From: Polaribacter sejongensis
GTDB lineage: Bacteria; Bacteroidota; Bacteroidia; Flavobacteriales; Flavobacteriaceae
Length of the DNA stretch: 64,000 bases
NCBI RefSeq assembly: GCF_038024065.1
Contig: NZ_CP150667.1
Location: 1,929,501 to 1,993,500, forward strand
Direction: 5' to 3'
How positions within the stretch are numbered: the first letter of the stretch is position 1; the number at the start of each line of letters is the position of its first letter. Position numbers and translations under genes: made by a program. The notes beneath the pieces were generated by a model. The model saw only the letters and a list, made by a program, of their open reading frames with translations, ran no database searches and had not been told where the DNA came from. Positions 53,541-62,504 of the stretch are shown piece after piece.

Positions 53541-53612
53541 TATTTAGCTTCTTACGAGCGCATTAAGTCTTGGTGACTTCAGATACTGAAACAAGTTCAG
53601 TATGACAAAGTC
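53541..53612. repeat. Repeat-like intergenic sequence with hairpin
   Basis: Between the two convergent capsule-control genes: GAGCGCATTAAGTCTTG, then ATACTGAA-ACAAG-TTCAGTAT (hairpin 53583-53603) and GACAAAGTCAG. I recall a similar GAAACAAGTTCAG string as a common flavobacterial repeat; only this copy is in the window. Confidence 0.35.
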
Positions 53613-53623
53613 AGAGGATTTTA

Positions 53624-56017
53624 TTAACTTAATATTCTTTTATACCAAGGTTTCTTAACGGTTTCTACATACGCATTTCCATAACCGTAACCATAGCCGT
53701 AACCATAGCCATAACCTCTTGTCATATCTGTATCATTTAAAACAATTGCCATGTTTGGTAATTTCTTTTCATTGTATAAAGTCTGCGCAACATTTAACAT
53801 ACGTTTGTCTAAATAATTAGCTCTAGAAACATATAAGAACATATCTGCATACTTAGAGACCAATAAGGTATCCGTTACTAAGTTTACTGGAGCAGTATCT
53901 ACAATAATATAATCATAGTCCTTTTTAACCTCTTCAAATAATTCTTTCACCTTAGAATGCAATAACAATTCAGCAGGGTTTGGTGGAATAACACCAGATG
54001 CAATAATATCTAATCCTTTAATTTCTGGAATAGAAAATTTAATATCATCTAAAGATATTTTTTCGTTTGTAATAAAGTTGGTAATTCCTTTGCGTTCTGG
54101 TATCCCTAAATATTCTGTAACTTTAGGAGCTCTAAGGTCCATGCCTATTAATAATACTTTTTTATTAGAAAGTGACAATGCCGCTGCAAGGTTAATAGAA
54201 ATAAACGATTTTCCTTCACCACTGGTCGTAGAAGTGATAAAAATTGTTTTTCCTAAATCATTCTCTTTACGAGGCAACATAAAATCTAAATTGGTTCTTA
54301 TCAAACGAAAAGCCTCCGCAGTACTTGTTCTTGAGTCATTTCCAATCACAATTTTCTCTTTGGTGTCAGAATGAGGAACGTCACCAAGAAAAGGCACTGT
54401 GGTTAACTCTTCAATATCTTTTCGAGTATGTACTTTTGTATCTAAGAGGCCTTTCAAGTAAATAATGATGAAAGGAATTAATACTCCTAATAACAATGCA
54501 CCTAAGAAAATAATTTTTCTTTTTGGTGAAACGGGTATTCCATTACTATAGGCAACATCAATAATTTTTGCATTAGGTACGGTAACCGCGAGAGAAATGG
54601 CAGTTTCTTCCTTTTTCTTTAATAAATAAGAATACAAACCAGATATAATTTCTTGTTCTCTTTCAATATCAATATAGCCTCTTTCTAAAACAGGAATTGC
54701 AGATACTTTCGAGTTTATTTTATTCGCTTCGGTATTAATTTGAGCATACTGTGTTTGTAGCGAAGCAATTAAATTTGAAATACTATTCCTTAAATTCAAT
54801 TTCAACGAATTAATCTCCTTTTGGTATTGTATTATTTGAGGGTTTTTATCACCAGCGTTTACACTTAAACGATTTTTATAAACAACTAATTCATTGTATG
54901 CTTTGATAGATTCTGAAATAGATCCTTCCGAAAAGCCTAAATTTTGTGGTAAAGTTTCGTCTGTATTAGACTGATTTTTTATATTTTTTAAAACACCTTC
55001 TGCAATATTTAATTGTGTTTTAATATTAATTAATTTTTCATTATTTAAAGAAGCAGTTTGTAAAGCAAGTTCTCCTTCAGTAGAAAGACCTGTAATATTA
55101 TTATCTGTTTTAAAATCCTTTACCCGGTCTTGAATCTCATTCAAATCTTTCCCGATAGCAGATAAACGATCATCAATAAACGTTTTTGTTTTTTGAGAAA
55201 CTTCACTTTTATCTTTAATAGCATCTAAATTATATTGTGTCACCAGTTCATTTAAAAAGTCTTCTGCTTTTTCTTTAATTGGGTGGGTAAAAGACAACAA
55301 TAAAACGCTCGAGTTTTTATCCACACTGCTAATTTTAACAGCAGATTTGTAGCTATCTATTACACTACTTCTTTTTAACACAGTTACATAAATTTTATGT
55401 GCTTCTTTAAATTTGAAGTTATCGGTTTGTTTCACCCTAAACTTACCAATACCTGAATTTACAATTTCATCAAACTTATGATGAGAAACAAAGATGTCTT
55501 CAGAATCCTTTAATTCAAACTTATTTTGTGAAATAATATTAACAGTAAAAGAAGTATCTTTTACTTGTTTAATTAAAGATTCTTTATCCGTGTCATATAT
55601 TATTTTAATAGGGTTATTATCATATACCTCTGTTCTTTTTACTCTACCTTCTTGGAAATAAAGTGTTGTTAAATTTAGAGTATCAACAACAGATCCAATA
55701 ATTTTACGAGATTTTAAAATTTCAATTTCATTGTCTGTATTATTAGAAGAACCACTACCAACAATCCCCATATCTTTAAAAGCCTCTAACTCTTTTGAAA
55801 TTCCTGACTTTTGATTGTCTTTTATCAGGATGGAAGTAGAAGCACTATACTGTGGTGTACTATATCTTAAATAGACAAATGCAAAAATAAGTGAAAAAAT
55901 CCCACCAAGAACGAACCATTTCCAATGAAACAAGTACTTTTCTAACTCCTCACGAATATTTAAAGTTTCACCTTCTTCATTACTTTTAAAACTTGTATTT
56001 TCTTTATGTATTTGCAT
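53624..56017 (-). CDS. Wzc-like polysaccharide-export tyrosine autokinase
   Basis: 797 aa. Wzz-like N-terminal domain with two membrane helices (KWFVLGGIFSLIFAFVYL near 35 and IIFLGALLLGVLIPFIII near 505), a coiled-coil periplasmic part, and a cytoplasmic BY-kinase domain: Walker A TSTTSGEGKSFISINLAA, Walker A' VLLIGMDLRAPKV, Walker B YIIVDTAP. The C-terminus is a Tyr cluster with six Gly-Tyr pairs (RGYGYGYGYGYGYG). It controls chain length and export with the Wza-like lipoprotein 3 bp upstream. The PHP phosphatase is the probable partner. Confidence 0.95.
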   Translation of the reverse strand: MQIHKENTSFKSNEEGETLNIREELEKYLFHWKWFVLGGIFSLIFAFVYLRYSTPQYSASTSILIKDNQKSGISKELEAFKDMGIVGSGSSNNTDNEIEILKSRKIIGSVVDTLNLTTLYFQEGRVKRTEVYDNNPIKIIYDTDKESLIKQVKDTSFTVNIISQNKFELKDSEDIFVSHHKFDEIVNSGIGKFRVKQTDNFKFKEAHKIYVTVLKRSSVIDSYKSAVKISSVDKNSSVLLLSFTHPIKEKAEDFLNELVTQYNLDAIKDKSEVSQKTKTFIDDRLSAIGKDLNEIQDRVKDFKTDNNITGLSTEGELALQTASLNNEKLINIKTQLNIAEGVLKNIKNQSNTDETLPQNLGFSEGSISESIKAYNELVVYKNRLSVNAGDKNPQIIQYQKEINSLKLNLRNSISNLIASLQTQYAQINTEANKINSKVSAIPVLERGYIDIEREQEIISGLYSYLLKKKEETAISLAVTVPNAKIIDVAYSNGIPVSPKRKIIFLGALLLGVLIPFIIIYLKGLLDTKVHTRKDIEELTTVPFLGDVPHSDTKEKIVIGNDSRTSTAEAFRLIRTNLDFMLPRKENDLGKTIFITSTTSGEGKSFISINLAAALSLSNKKVLLIGMDLRAPKVTEYLGIPERKGITNFITNEKISLDDIKFSIPEIKGLDIIASGVIPPNPAELLLHSKVKELFEEVKKDYDYIIVDTAPVNLVTDTLLVSKYADMFLYVSRANYLDKRMLNVAQTLYNEKKLPNMAIVLNDTDMTRGYGYGYGYGYGYGNAYVETVKKPWYKRILS
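53678..53716 (-). repeat. Hexanucleotide repeat encoding (Gly-Tyr)n
   Basis: Six and a half near-identical 6-bp units (TATGGT, TACGGT or TATGGC forms) in the autokinase gene encode G-Y-G-Y. Imperfect units reduce slippage, but the number of tyrosines could change by replication slippage without a frameshift. Confidence 0.8.
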
Positions 56018-56020
56018 TTT

Positions 56021-56785
56021 TTATCTTGTTAAAATAGATACTAAAGTAATAATCAAACTTGTAACGGATATAATTAAGGTGCTATTCGAATTGGAAGAAG
56101 CTGATTGAATTCTTGCTTTGTTATGTTCTACATACACCACATCATTTTGTTGTAAATAAAACACGGGAGAAGACAGTGTTTTATTGGACAATAAATTCAC
56201 TCGATATTTCACTTTTTTATTATTTTCCTCTCTTATCACCAACACATTGTCCCTTTTACCTGAAATATTTAAGTCTCCCGCCAAACCAATCGCATCCAAG
56301 ATGCTAACTCTTTCGTTAGGTATAGTATACGTACCTGGTTTTTTAACATCTCCATATACGGTCACTTTAAAATTTGCTATACTTATGTTAATCGTTGGGC
56401 TAGCAACATAGTCGGGAGATAATTTTTGTTTAAATAGGTCTAATGCAGCTTCTCTTGAAAGCCCTCCTAATTTTAACTTCCCTAAAATAGGGAAATCTAT
56501 TTCACCTCTACTATCTATTAAATAGGTCTGTTGTTTAGGTGTTCCTGTTGCTGTACCTGCAGTACCAAAAGTTACAGCTGGTAGATTAAAAGGTAAAGTT
56601 GCTTCAATATTATCTGAAGAAATGGTGATTTGTAACAAATCATCAGGCTTAAAAATCGTCTCAAAATTATTATTTACCTCAGATTGGTTAATCTCATCAA
56701 ATTGAAAATATGCAATATCTTTATTAGAAACACAGGATGACATTACAATCACTAACAAAAAGAGAATCGTTGTAATTCTATTCAT
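56021..56785 (-). CDS. Wza-like polysaccharide export lipoprotein
   Basis: 254 aa. Lipoprotein leader ending MSSC, a Poly_export domain (FKPDDLLQITISS, YLIDSRGEIDFPILGKL, ALDLFKQKL, PTINISIANFKVTVYGDVK) and a SLBB-type domain (PNERVSILDAIGLAGDLNISG), then a C-terminal membrane helix (LIISVTSLIITLVSIL). It forms the outer-membrane channel for surface polysaccharide. In the same operon as the autokinase. Confidence 0.93.
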   Translation of the reverse strand: MNRITTILFLLVIVMSSCVSNKDIAYFQFDEINQSEVNNNFETIFKPDDLLQITISSDNIEATLPFNLPAVTFGTAGTATGTPKQQTYLIDSRGEIDFPILGKLKLGGLSREAALDLFKQKLSPDYVASPTINISIANFKVTVYGDVKKPGTYTIPNERVSILDAIGLAGDLNISGKRDNVLVIREENNKKVKYRVNLLSNKTLSSPVFYLQQNDVVYVEHNKARIQSASSNSNSTLIISVTSLIITLVSILTR

Positions 56786-56805
56786 TTTTTTTTTTTGCGA
56801 AAATA

Positions 56806-58719
56806 CTATTTAATATTGACTTCTTTAAGTTTCACATCTAATATCTCAAATTCCGAGTTATTAGAAACATATTCAGGAACTAACGTTTTCATTAATGCCA
56901 CCAACTCACTATTATTTAGTTTATCAAAATTAAGAGATAAATCATCAATTTTAATTTTAACGATAGAATTATCAATTTTTTGAGTCTTAGCAATCATTAT
57001 TTTATCATGGTAGGTTTTTGTTGTATTCTCACCATCTGCTAATAACTCTTCGTATAACTTTTCTCCTGGTCTTAGACCAGTAATTTTTATATCGATGTCT
57101 TCTGGATATCTTAATCCTGATAAATAAATCATTCTTTTTGCTATTTCAAAAATCTTAACCGATTTCCCCATATCAAAAATATAAATTTCTCCTCCTTTAC
57201 CCATCGTACCTGCTTCTAAAACCAAACTACACGCTTCTGGAATGGTCATAAAATACCTCGTAATTTTCTTATGAGTTACCGTTAAAGGGCCTCCATTTTC
57301 TATTTGCCTTTTAAATAATGGAATTACGGATCCATTAGAACCTAAAACATTACCGAATCTTGTAATTGTAAATTTTGTTTTTTTAGACTTCTTACTAACA
57401 CAACTAATATATAGTTCTGCAATTCTTTTAGAAGCGCCCATAACATTTGTTGGGTTTACAGCTTTGTCTGTAGAAACCATGACAAATCTTTCAATTTTAT
57501 ATTCAACAGATAAATCTGCTAAATTCTTAGTTCCCAATACATTTACTTTAATTGCCTCATAGGGCGATTTTTCCATTAAAGGCACATGTTTATAGGCTGC
57601 CGCATGAAACACTCTTTGCGGTTTATATTTCTTAAATATTCGTTCTACTTTAAATCGATCTCTTACATCTGATACTATTGCTACAAAGTTTGTAATTCCT
57701 TTTTGAATTAATTCTTGTTGTAAATCGTAAAGGGGTGATTCTGCTTGATCTATTAAGATGATCATTTTACAATTGTACAAACTTAACTGTCTAGAAATCT
57801 CACTTCCTATGGATCCTGCAGCACCAGAAACTAATATAACTTTATCATTTACCTCTCTTTGTACAATTGGATTGTCTATAATAATAGGAGCTCTATCTAA
57901 TAAGTCTTCAATCTTAATCTGTCTAATTTGGTTTGCATTTAAATCTCCATCTATCCATTTAGATAATGGTGGTACTATTTTAACGTCAATATCCAAATCA
58001 ATAAATTTATCTGTTATCGCCAATAATCTATTGGATTTAATATTTTGGATAGAAATAATTACTTCATCAACAGCATGTTTTTCTATAAACTGTTTTGTAA
58101 TATGTTTAGGGTTGTGAATCTTAACTCTATCTATTTTTTTTCCAATTTTATTTTTATTATCATCTATAAATCCAATAACATCATAATTATTTTTTTTATC
58201 CCTGTTTAAAGCACTAAAAGCAATAATCCCAGAATCTCCTGCTCCATAAATCAAAACATTATGAATTGTATCTAATTCTGTGGATAAGACTTCAAAAAAG
58301 GCCTTAAAAATAAATCTACTTAAAATAAGGACTAATGTAGTTACTAAATAATGAATAATAATAATGGATTTTGGAATGTAAAAAGAATCGATTACTTTAA
58401 AAAAAACATTAAAAGTTACAGCCAAAAGTAGTAACAAGCAGACTAATGAACTTGCAATAAATACATTAAAAGCATCTCTAATACCCGTATGTCTTATTAT
58501 TCCTTTATAAGAGCCTACTGTTAAAAAACTTATCAGCGCAAAACCTAAAACATAAGGTATTTGATTTAATAAATTAGAGAAGTTAAAATTGAAGCTTACA
58601 TTAAAGCGTATAAAATAAGCGATAAAAAAAGAGGTAAAAACTAAGAATATGTCTATCAATAAAACTAGCCACTTAGACGCATATTTATTTAGGGTTCGTA
58701 GAAAAAAGGTTCTTATCAT
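56806..58719 (-). CDS. WbpM/PglF-like nucleotide-sugar 4,6-dehydratase
   Basis: 637 aa. Four N-terminal membrane helices, a CoA-binding-like domain (VLIYGAGDSGIIAFSAL), then an extended SDR: cofactor motif VSGAAGSIGSEISRQL, HAAAYKHVPLMEKSPYEA, VSTDKAVNPTNVMGASKR with the family Met-Lys pair instead of Tyr-Lys, and TITRFGNVLGSNGSV. It makes 4-keto-6-deoxy UDP-HexNAc, the precursor of QuiNAc, FucNAc or bacillosamine sugars. It is next to the aminotransferase and near a reductase-like gene, so both products are possible. Confidence 0.93.
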   Translation of the reverse strand: MIRTFFLRTLNKYASKWLVLLIDIFLVFTSFFIAYFIRFNVSFNFNFSNLLNQIPYVLGFALISFLTVGSYKGIIRHTGIRDAFNVFIASSLVCLLLLLAVTFNVFFKVIDSFYIPKSIIIIHYLVTTLVLILSRFIFKAFFEVLSTELDTIHNVLIYGAGDSGIIAFSALNRDKKNNYDVIGFIDDNKNKIGKKIDRVKIHNPKHITKQFIEKHAVDEVIISIQNIKSNRLLAITDKFIDLDIDVKIVPPLSKWIDGDLNANQIRQIKIEDLLDRAPIIIDNPIVQREVNDKVILVSGAAGSIGSEISRQLSLYNCKMIILIDQAESPLYDLQQELIQKGITNFVAIVSDVRDRFKVERIFKKYKPQRVFHAAAYKHVPLMEKSPYEAIKVNVLGTKNLADLSVEYKIERFVMVSTDKAVNPTNVMGASKRIAELYISCVSKKSKKTKFTITRFGNVLGSNGSVIPLFKRQIENGGPLTVTHKKITRYFMTIPEACSLVLEAGTMGKGGEIYIFDMGKSVKIFEIAKRMIYLSGLRYPEDIDIKITGLRPGEKLYEELLADGENTTKTYHDKIMIAKTQKIDNSIVKIKIDDLSLNFDKLNNSELVALMKTLVPEYVSNNSEFEILDVKLKEVNIK

Positions 58720-58750
58720 TTTTTAGTTTTCTAGTTTTTTTTTTACAAAT

Positions 58751-59857
58751 CTACAAAAATTTCTTAATGGATTCTGAAATTTTGATTAAATCATTTTTTT
58801 TGAGGGTAGATCCAGATGGAAGACAAATTCCTTTTTGAAATAAATTTTCTGCAATTTCGCCACCATAGTATGGATACTCTTTAAAAACAGGTTGTAAATG
58901 CATCGGTTTCCATAAAAAACGAACTTCAATGTTATTTTTCTTAAGTACATCCATCAGTTTATACTTTTTATTAGCAACCTCTTTCATTTCTAAAAGAATA
59001 CAACTTAACCAATGGTTTGAGACAAAATCTATTGACGGTTCCTTTAAAAAACACACTTCCGAAAAGCACTTAAAAGACTCTTTATAAAAATCATTAATTG
59101 TTCGTCTCTTTTTAAGATATGCATCCAGCTTTTTAAGTTGGGTAATTCCAATAAGTGCACCTAAAGAGTTCATTCTGTAGTTATACCCTATTACTTTGTG
59201 TTCATAATGCCTTTCATTTTCCTTAGCTTGTGTAGCGTGAAAAAAGGCTTTTTCTTTTTCTATTTCTGTATTACAGATTAAAGCTCCGCCACCTAAAGTA
59301 GATACAATCTTATTATTGTTAAAAGAAAGAATTCCAAAATCTCCAAAAGCACCACATTTCTTCCCTTTGTAATCTGCTCCTAAAGCTTCTGCTGCATCTT
59401 CAATTAATGGAATATTGTATTTACGAGAAATACCAACTATTTCATCAATTTTTGCTGGCATACCATACAAATGGACAAAAATAATTGCCTTCGGTTTTTT
59501 CCCTTTTAAGATTCTATCTTTTATAGCGCATTCTAATTGAATAGGACACATATTCCAAGTATCATTCTCACTATCAATAAAAATAGGAGTTGCATTTTGG
59601 TAGATAATTGGGTTTATAGTAGCAACATACGTTAATGATTGACATAAAACCTCATCTCCTTTTTCTACGCCACTTAAAATTAATGCCAAATGAATGGCTG
59701 AAGTTCCCGAATTTACTGCTAATACACTTTTCTGATCCTCATAGAACGACTCTAATGATTTTTCAAATTCTGCAACAACATCAATATCTATTGATGAAAA
59801 GGAAGTTTTTAAATCAATATCTATAAGAGACTCAGATAAAGGAATTTTATGTTGCAT
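58751..59857 (-). CDS. DegT/DnrJ/EryC1-family sugar aminotransferase
   Basis: 368 aa PLP enzyme: AVNSGTSAIHLALILSG, LIEDAAEALGADYKGKKCG, PLP-binding Lys in LSFNNNKIVSTLGGGAL, HKVIGYNYRMNSLGALIG. It would transaminate a 4-keto sugar nucleotide made by the adjacent WbpM-like protein, as PglE does. Its start overlaps the end of the WecA-like gene by 11 bp, so translation is coupled. Confidence 0.93.
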   Translation of the reverse strand: MQHKIPLSESLIDIDLKTSFSSIDIDVVAEFEKSLESFYEDQKSVLAVNSGTSAIHLALILSGVEKGDEVLCQSLTYVATINPIIYQNATPIFIDSENDTWNMCPIQLECAIKDRILKGKKPKAIIFVHLYGMPAKIDEIVGISRKYNIPLIEDAAEALGADYKGKKCGAFGDFGILSFNNNKIVSTLGGGALICNTEIEKEKAFFHATQAKENERHYEHKVIGYNYRMNSLGALIGITQLKKLDAYLKKRRTINDFYKESFKCFSEVCFLKEPSIDFVSNHWLSCILLEMKEVANKKYKLMDVLKKNNIEVRFLWKPMHLQPVFKEYPYYGGEIAENLFQKGICLPSGSTLKKNDLIKISESIKKFL

Positions 59858-60821
59858 TGTTAATTTTTGCTTTTTTAGCTAGCAATCTAAAAAGGAAAAT
59901 ATAAAGTAAAATAAAAAGTATAATCACACCAAAAAACACTACTAATTGAGTTGTCATATCTAACTTATAGGTTTTAAGGATGATAAAATTAACTACTAAT
60001 TGAAGTACTCCATATCCCAAAGAAACTTTTAAATGTGATATTTTAGATACATCAACCAATTTTTGATACACATGGTGCCTATGAGGATCTAAAATACTTT
60101 CCTTCGTATATATAATTCTATACAGCATTGTAAGAGCGGTATCTACTCCATAAACTAAAATTAACAATAATAATATTGGAGAATGCAATTCTAAAACAAA
60201 TAAAAACCCGATAAAAAAGAGCAACATTCCTATAGCAATACTTCCTATATCTCCTGCAAAAAAAAGCGCTTTTTTTCTGAAATTATAAAACCCAAAAACA
60301 AGAAGAGACAAACCAGAAAACACAATTAAATCTGTATGAACAATCGCTTCATTTAAATTGATAAAATACATACCAGACAATACAGCCAAACTATACATAC
60401 CTGTTATACCATTAATACCGTCCATAAAGTTGAACATATTAATTACTGCAACCCCCAACACTAAACAAAGTACTGAATAATACAATGGAAAAACAGGAAA
60501 CGCCGCTTGAAATAAGATTAAGGATATTGCAATTATTTGAAAAGGAAACCGAACTCTTGAACTCAAAGTGTAGATATCATCTAAAAAACTAACAAAAGAA
60601 ATTAAAAACAAACCTAAAACAAAAAAGGGATATTGAAAATCATTCATAAAGAAGAATAATAGAATTGCAATCGGAAAAATAATTCCCCCTCCTCGTATTG
60701 TTACTTTCGTATGCGAACTTCTTTCATTGGGTTTGTCTACAATATTAAATTTATTAGCCAACTTTAAATACACAAAAGAGGCTACAATTAATATACATAA
60801 AACGATTAAATTCTTCTCCAT
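59847..60821 (-). CDS. WecA/WbpL-like undecaprenyl-phosphate sugar-phosphate transferase
   Basis: 324 aa with about ten membrane helices. GT-4/MraY motifs: GGIIFPIAILLFF, SFLDDIYTLSSRVRFPFQ, NMFNFMDGINGI, FAGDIGSIAIG, and DPHRHHVYQKLVD near the end. It starts the repeat unit by loading a HexNAc-type sugar onto undecaprenyl phosphate. Neighbours make FucNAc/QuiNAc-like sugars, which points to a WbpL-like role. Gap to the upstream gene is 4 bp. Confidence 0.93.
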   Translation of the reverse strand: MEKNLIVLCILIVASFVYLKLANKFNIVDKPNERSSHTKVTIRGGGIIFPIAILLFFFMNDFQYPFFVLGLFLISFVSFLDDIYTLSSRVRFPFQIIAISLILFQAAFPVFPLYYSVLCLVLGVAVINMFNFMDGINGITGMYSLAVLSGMYFINLNEAIVHTDLIVFSGLSLLVFGFYNFRKKALFFAGDIGSIAIGMLLFFIGFLFVLELHSPILLLLILVYGVDTALTMLYRIIYTKESILDPHRHHVYQKLVDVSKISHLKVSLGYGVLQLVVNFIILKTYKLDMTTQLVVFFGVIILFILLYIFLFRLLAKKAKINNAT

Positions 60822-60825
60822 AAAC

Positions 60826-61749
60826 TTAAAATGATGCTATTGTTTTTTTGATTCCTTCTTCTACTGATAAAGGTAATTCTTTTTGAAGTGCCTTTTTAAT
60901 CTTTACATTAGATACTTCGTAATTTTCTGTCAATTTTTGTACCCTTTCAGAATTAACAGGTAATGGTAATACATCTCCTACTTTTGCTAAAACCTCCACA
61001 AAAAACTTTGGAATATTTAAAACTTTAGCAGGTTTCTCTATGACATCCCCTATAATTTTAACCAAAGCTGTGGTAGATAAAGAAGCATCATCAGCCACAT
61101 TATATACACCAGATGGTACGTTTTTATTTTCTATCAACTCATTGATAACAAAACATAAATTTTCGACAGAAACAAAAGATCTTGCATTTTCATACTTTCC
61201 AAAAGGATACGGAATTCCTTTAGATACAAAAGTGTACAACAAATTTAAATTTCCTTTATTATTAGGACCATGAATCATGCAAGGTCTTAAAATATACACT
61301 CTTTTATTTTGAGGTATTTCTTGTGATAAAATATAAGCCTCTGCTGCTAATTTAGATTTCCCATACACCGTAACAGGATTTGGTGTTACCTCTTCTGTTA
61401 AAAGCCCTTTTACTTCATCTGCAGCTGCTTTTACAGAACTCATATAAATAAAAACTTCACAATTACTTTCTAAAAATTGATTAAAAAGTGTTTTAGTCAA
61501 TTCTGTATTTACTTCAAAATATGTTGCGTCTTCTGATGTTTTTTTTAAATCGTGTGCTTTCCCTGCTAAATGAATAAAACTCTTAGCTTGGTTCAATTTT
61601 TCTAAACTTAAAGTTTCATAACTAAGCTCTTCATTCTTTGGCGTTCTAGATACACCAACAATTTCTTTTTTCTGTTTCTTAAAATAATCTATCAAATTAA
61701 GACCAACAAAACCTTTATTTCCTGTAATGATATGCAAATTACTTTTCAT
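60826..61749 (-). CDS. NAD-dependent sugar-nucleotide epimerase/reductase (WbpV-like)
   Basis: 307 aa from ATG 61749; the in-frame TTG one codon earlier is not preferred. Extended SDR: IITGNKGFVGLNLIDY, FIHLAGKAHDLKKTSEDA, FIYMSSVKAAADEVKG, YGKSKLAAEAYIL (catalytic YxxxK), LRPCMIHGPNNKGNL. WbpV-type enzymes reduce the 4-keto sugar to FucNAc or QuiNAc just before a WbpL transferase, and the order of genes here matches. Epimerase activity cannot be excluded. Confidence 0.9.
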   Translation of the reverse strand: MKSNLHIITGNKGFVGLNLIDYFKKQKKEIVGVSRTPKNEELSYETLSLEKLNQAKSFIHLAGKAHDLKKTSEDATYFEVNTELTKTLFNQFLESNCEVFIYMSSVKAAADEVKGLLTEEVTPNPVTVYGKSKLAAEAYILSQEIPQNKRVYILRPCMIHGPNNKGNLNLLYTFVSKGIPYPFGKYENARSFVSVENLCFVINELIENKNVPSGVYNVADDASLSTTALVKIIGDVIEKPAKVLNIPKFFVEVLAKVGDVLPLPVNSERVQKLTENYEVSNVKIKKALQKELPLSVEEGIKKTIASF

Positions 61750-61752
61750 CAA

Positions 61753-62502
61753 TTACTTTTTATTTAAAAACCCAATTATTTTCCAAAAGCCTCTTAACTG
61801 TACTTTTAAATAACTAAATTTTATATTATTTCTGGTCAATGCTTTTTTTATTTCTTTTGAAATTAATTGATAACTACTAAAACCAGAACTACTTACACCA
61901 CCTATTAACATAGACGTAGTGGTAATCTCAGAAAATTTCCAAGTGATTTTATGTTGTAAGAAAAAACGAGTAATCAATTCATAATCTGCTCCAATGGTAA
62001 AATCTAAATGGTAAAGTCCATATTTTTTGAACAAATCTCTTTTAAAAAATATCGCTGGATGCGCAGGCATAAAACCTATTTTCAGCTTTTCTGGATTCCA
62101 ATTTTTAGCGGAATATTTTCTTACCGTTTTCTCTTCTTCATTAAATTGTAAAATATTACCTACAGAAGCATCCATATTTTTATTTTTTAAATGAAAATTA
62201 GCTACATTTTCTAGTACTTTTTCATCTGTAAAAATATCATCAGAATTTAAAATCCCTACAATATCTCCTGTAGCCATTTCAATCCCTTTGTTCATGGCAT
62301 CATACAAACCTTTATCTGGTTCAGAAACCCATTGAGATATCATAGATTTATATTTCTTTACTAAATCTATAGTACTATCTTTAGACCCCCCATCTACTAC
62401 AATGTATTCTATATTCTTGTATGTTTGTGCTTGTACAGATTTAAATGTTTTTTCAATAGTTTTTTCGCTATTGTAACAGACTGTTATTATGGAAATTTTC
62501 AT
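61753..62502 (-). CDS. Glycosyltransferase family 2
   Basis: 249 aa. GT-A fold with ISIITVCYNSEKTIEKTFKSV at the start, EYIVVDGGSKDSTIDLVKKY, the nucleotide-binding DXD-like region ILNSDDIF, and IGADYELITRFFLQHKI. No membrane helix. It would add one sugar to the growing repeat unit in the cytoplasm. Placed 2 bp after the preceding glycosyltransferase gene. Confidence 0.93.
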   Translation of the reverse strand: MKISIITVCYNSEKTIEKTFKSVQAQTYKNIEYIVVDGGSKDSTIDLVKKYKSMISQWVSEPDKGLYDAMNKGIEMATGDIVGILNSDDIFTDEKVLENVANFHLKNKNMDASVGNILQFNEEEKTVRKYSAKNWNPEKLKIGFMPAHPAIFFKRDLFKKYGLYHLDFTIGADYELITRFFLQHKITWKFSEITTTSMLIGGVSSSGFSSYQLISKEIKKALTRNNIKFSYLKVQLRGFWKIIGFLNKK

Positions 62503-62504
62503 TT

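Noticed and set aside
53678..53716. Hexanucleotide repeat as an on/off phase-variation switch
   Set aside because: Units are multiples of three, so changes in number do not shift the frame; only gradual tuning is possible.
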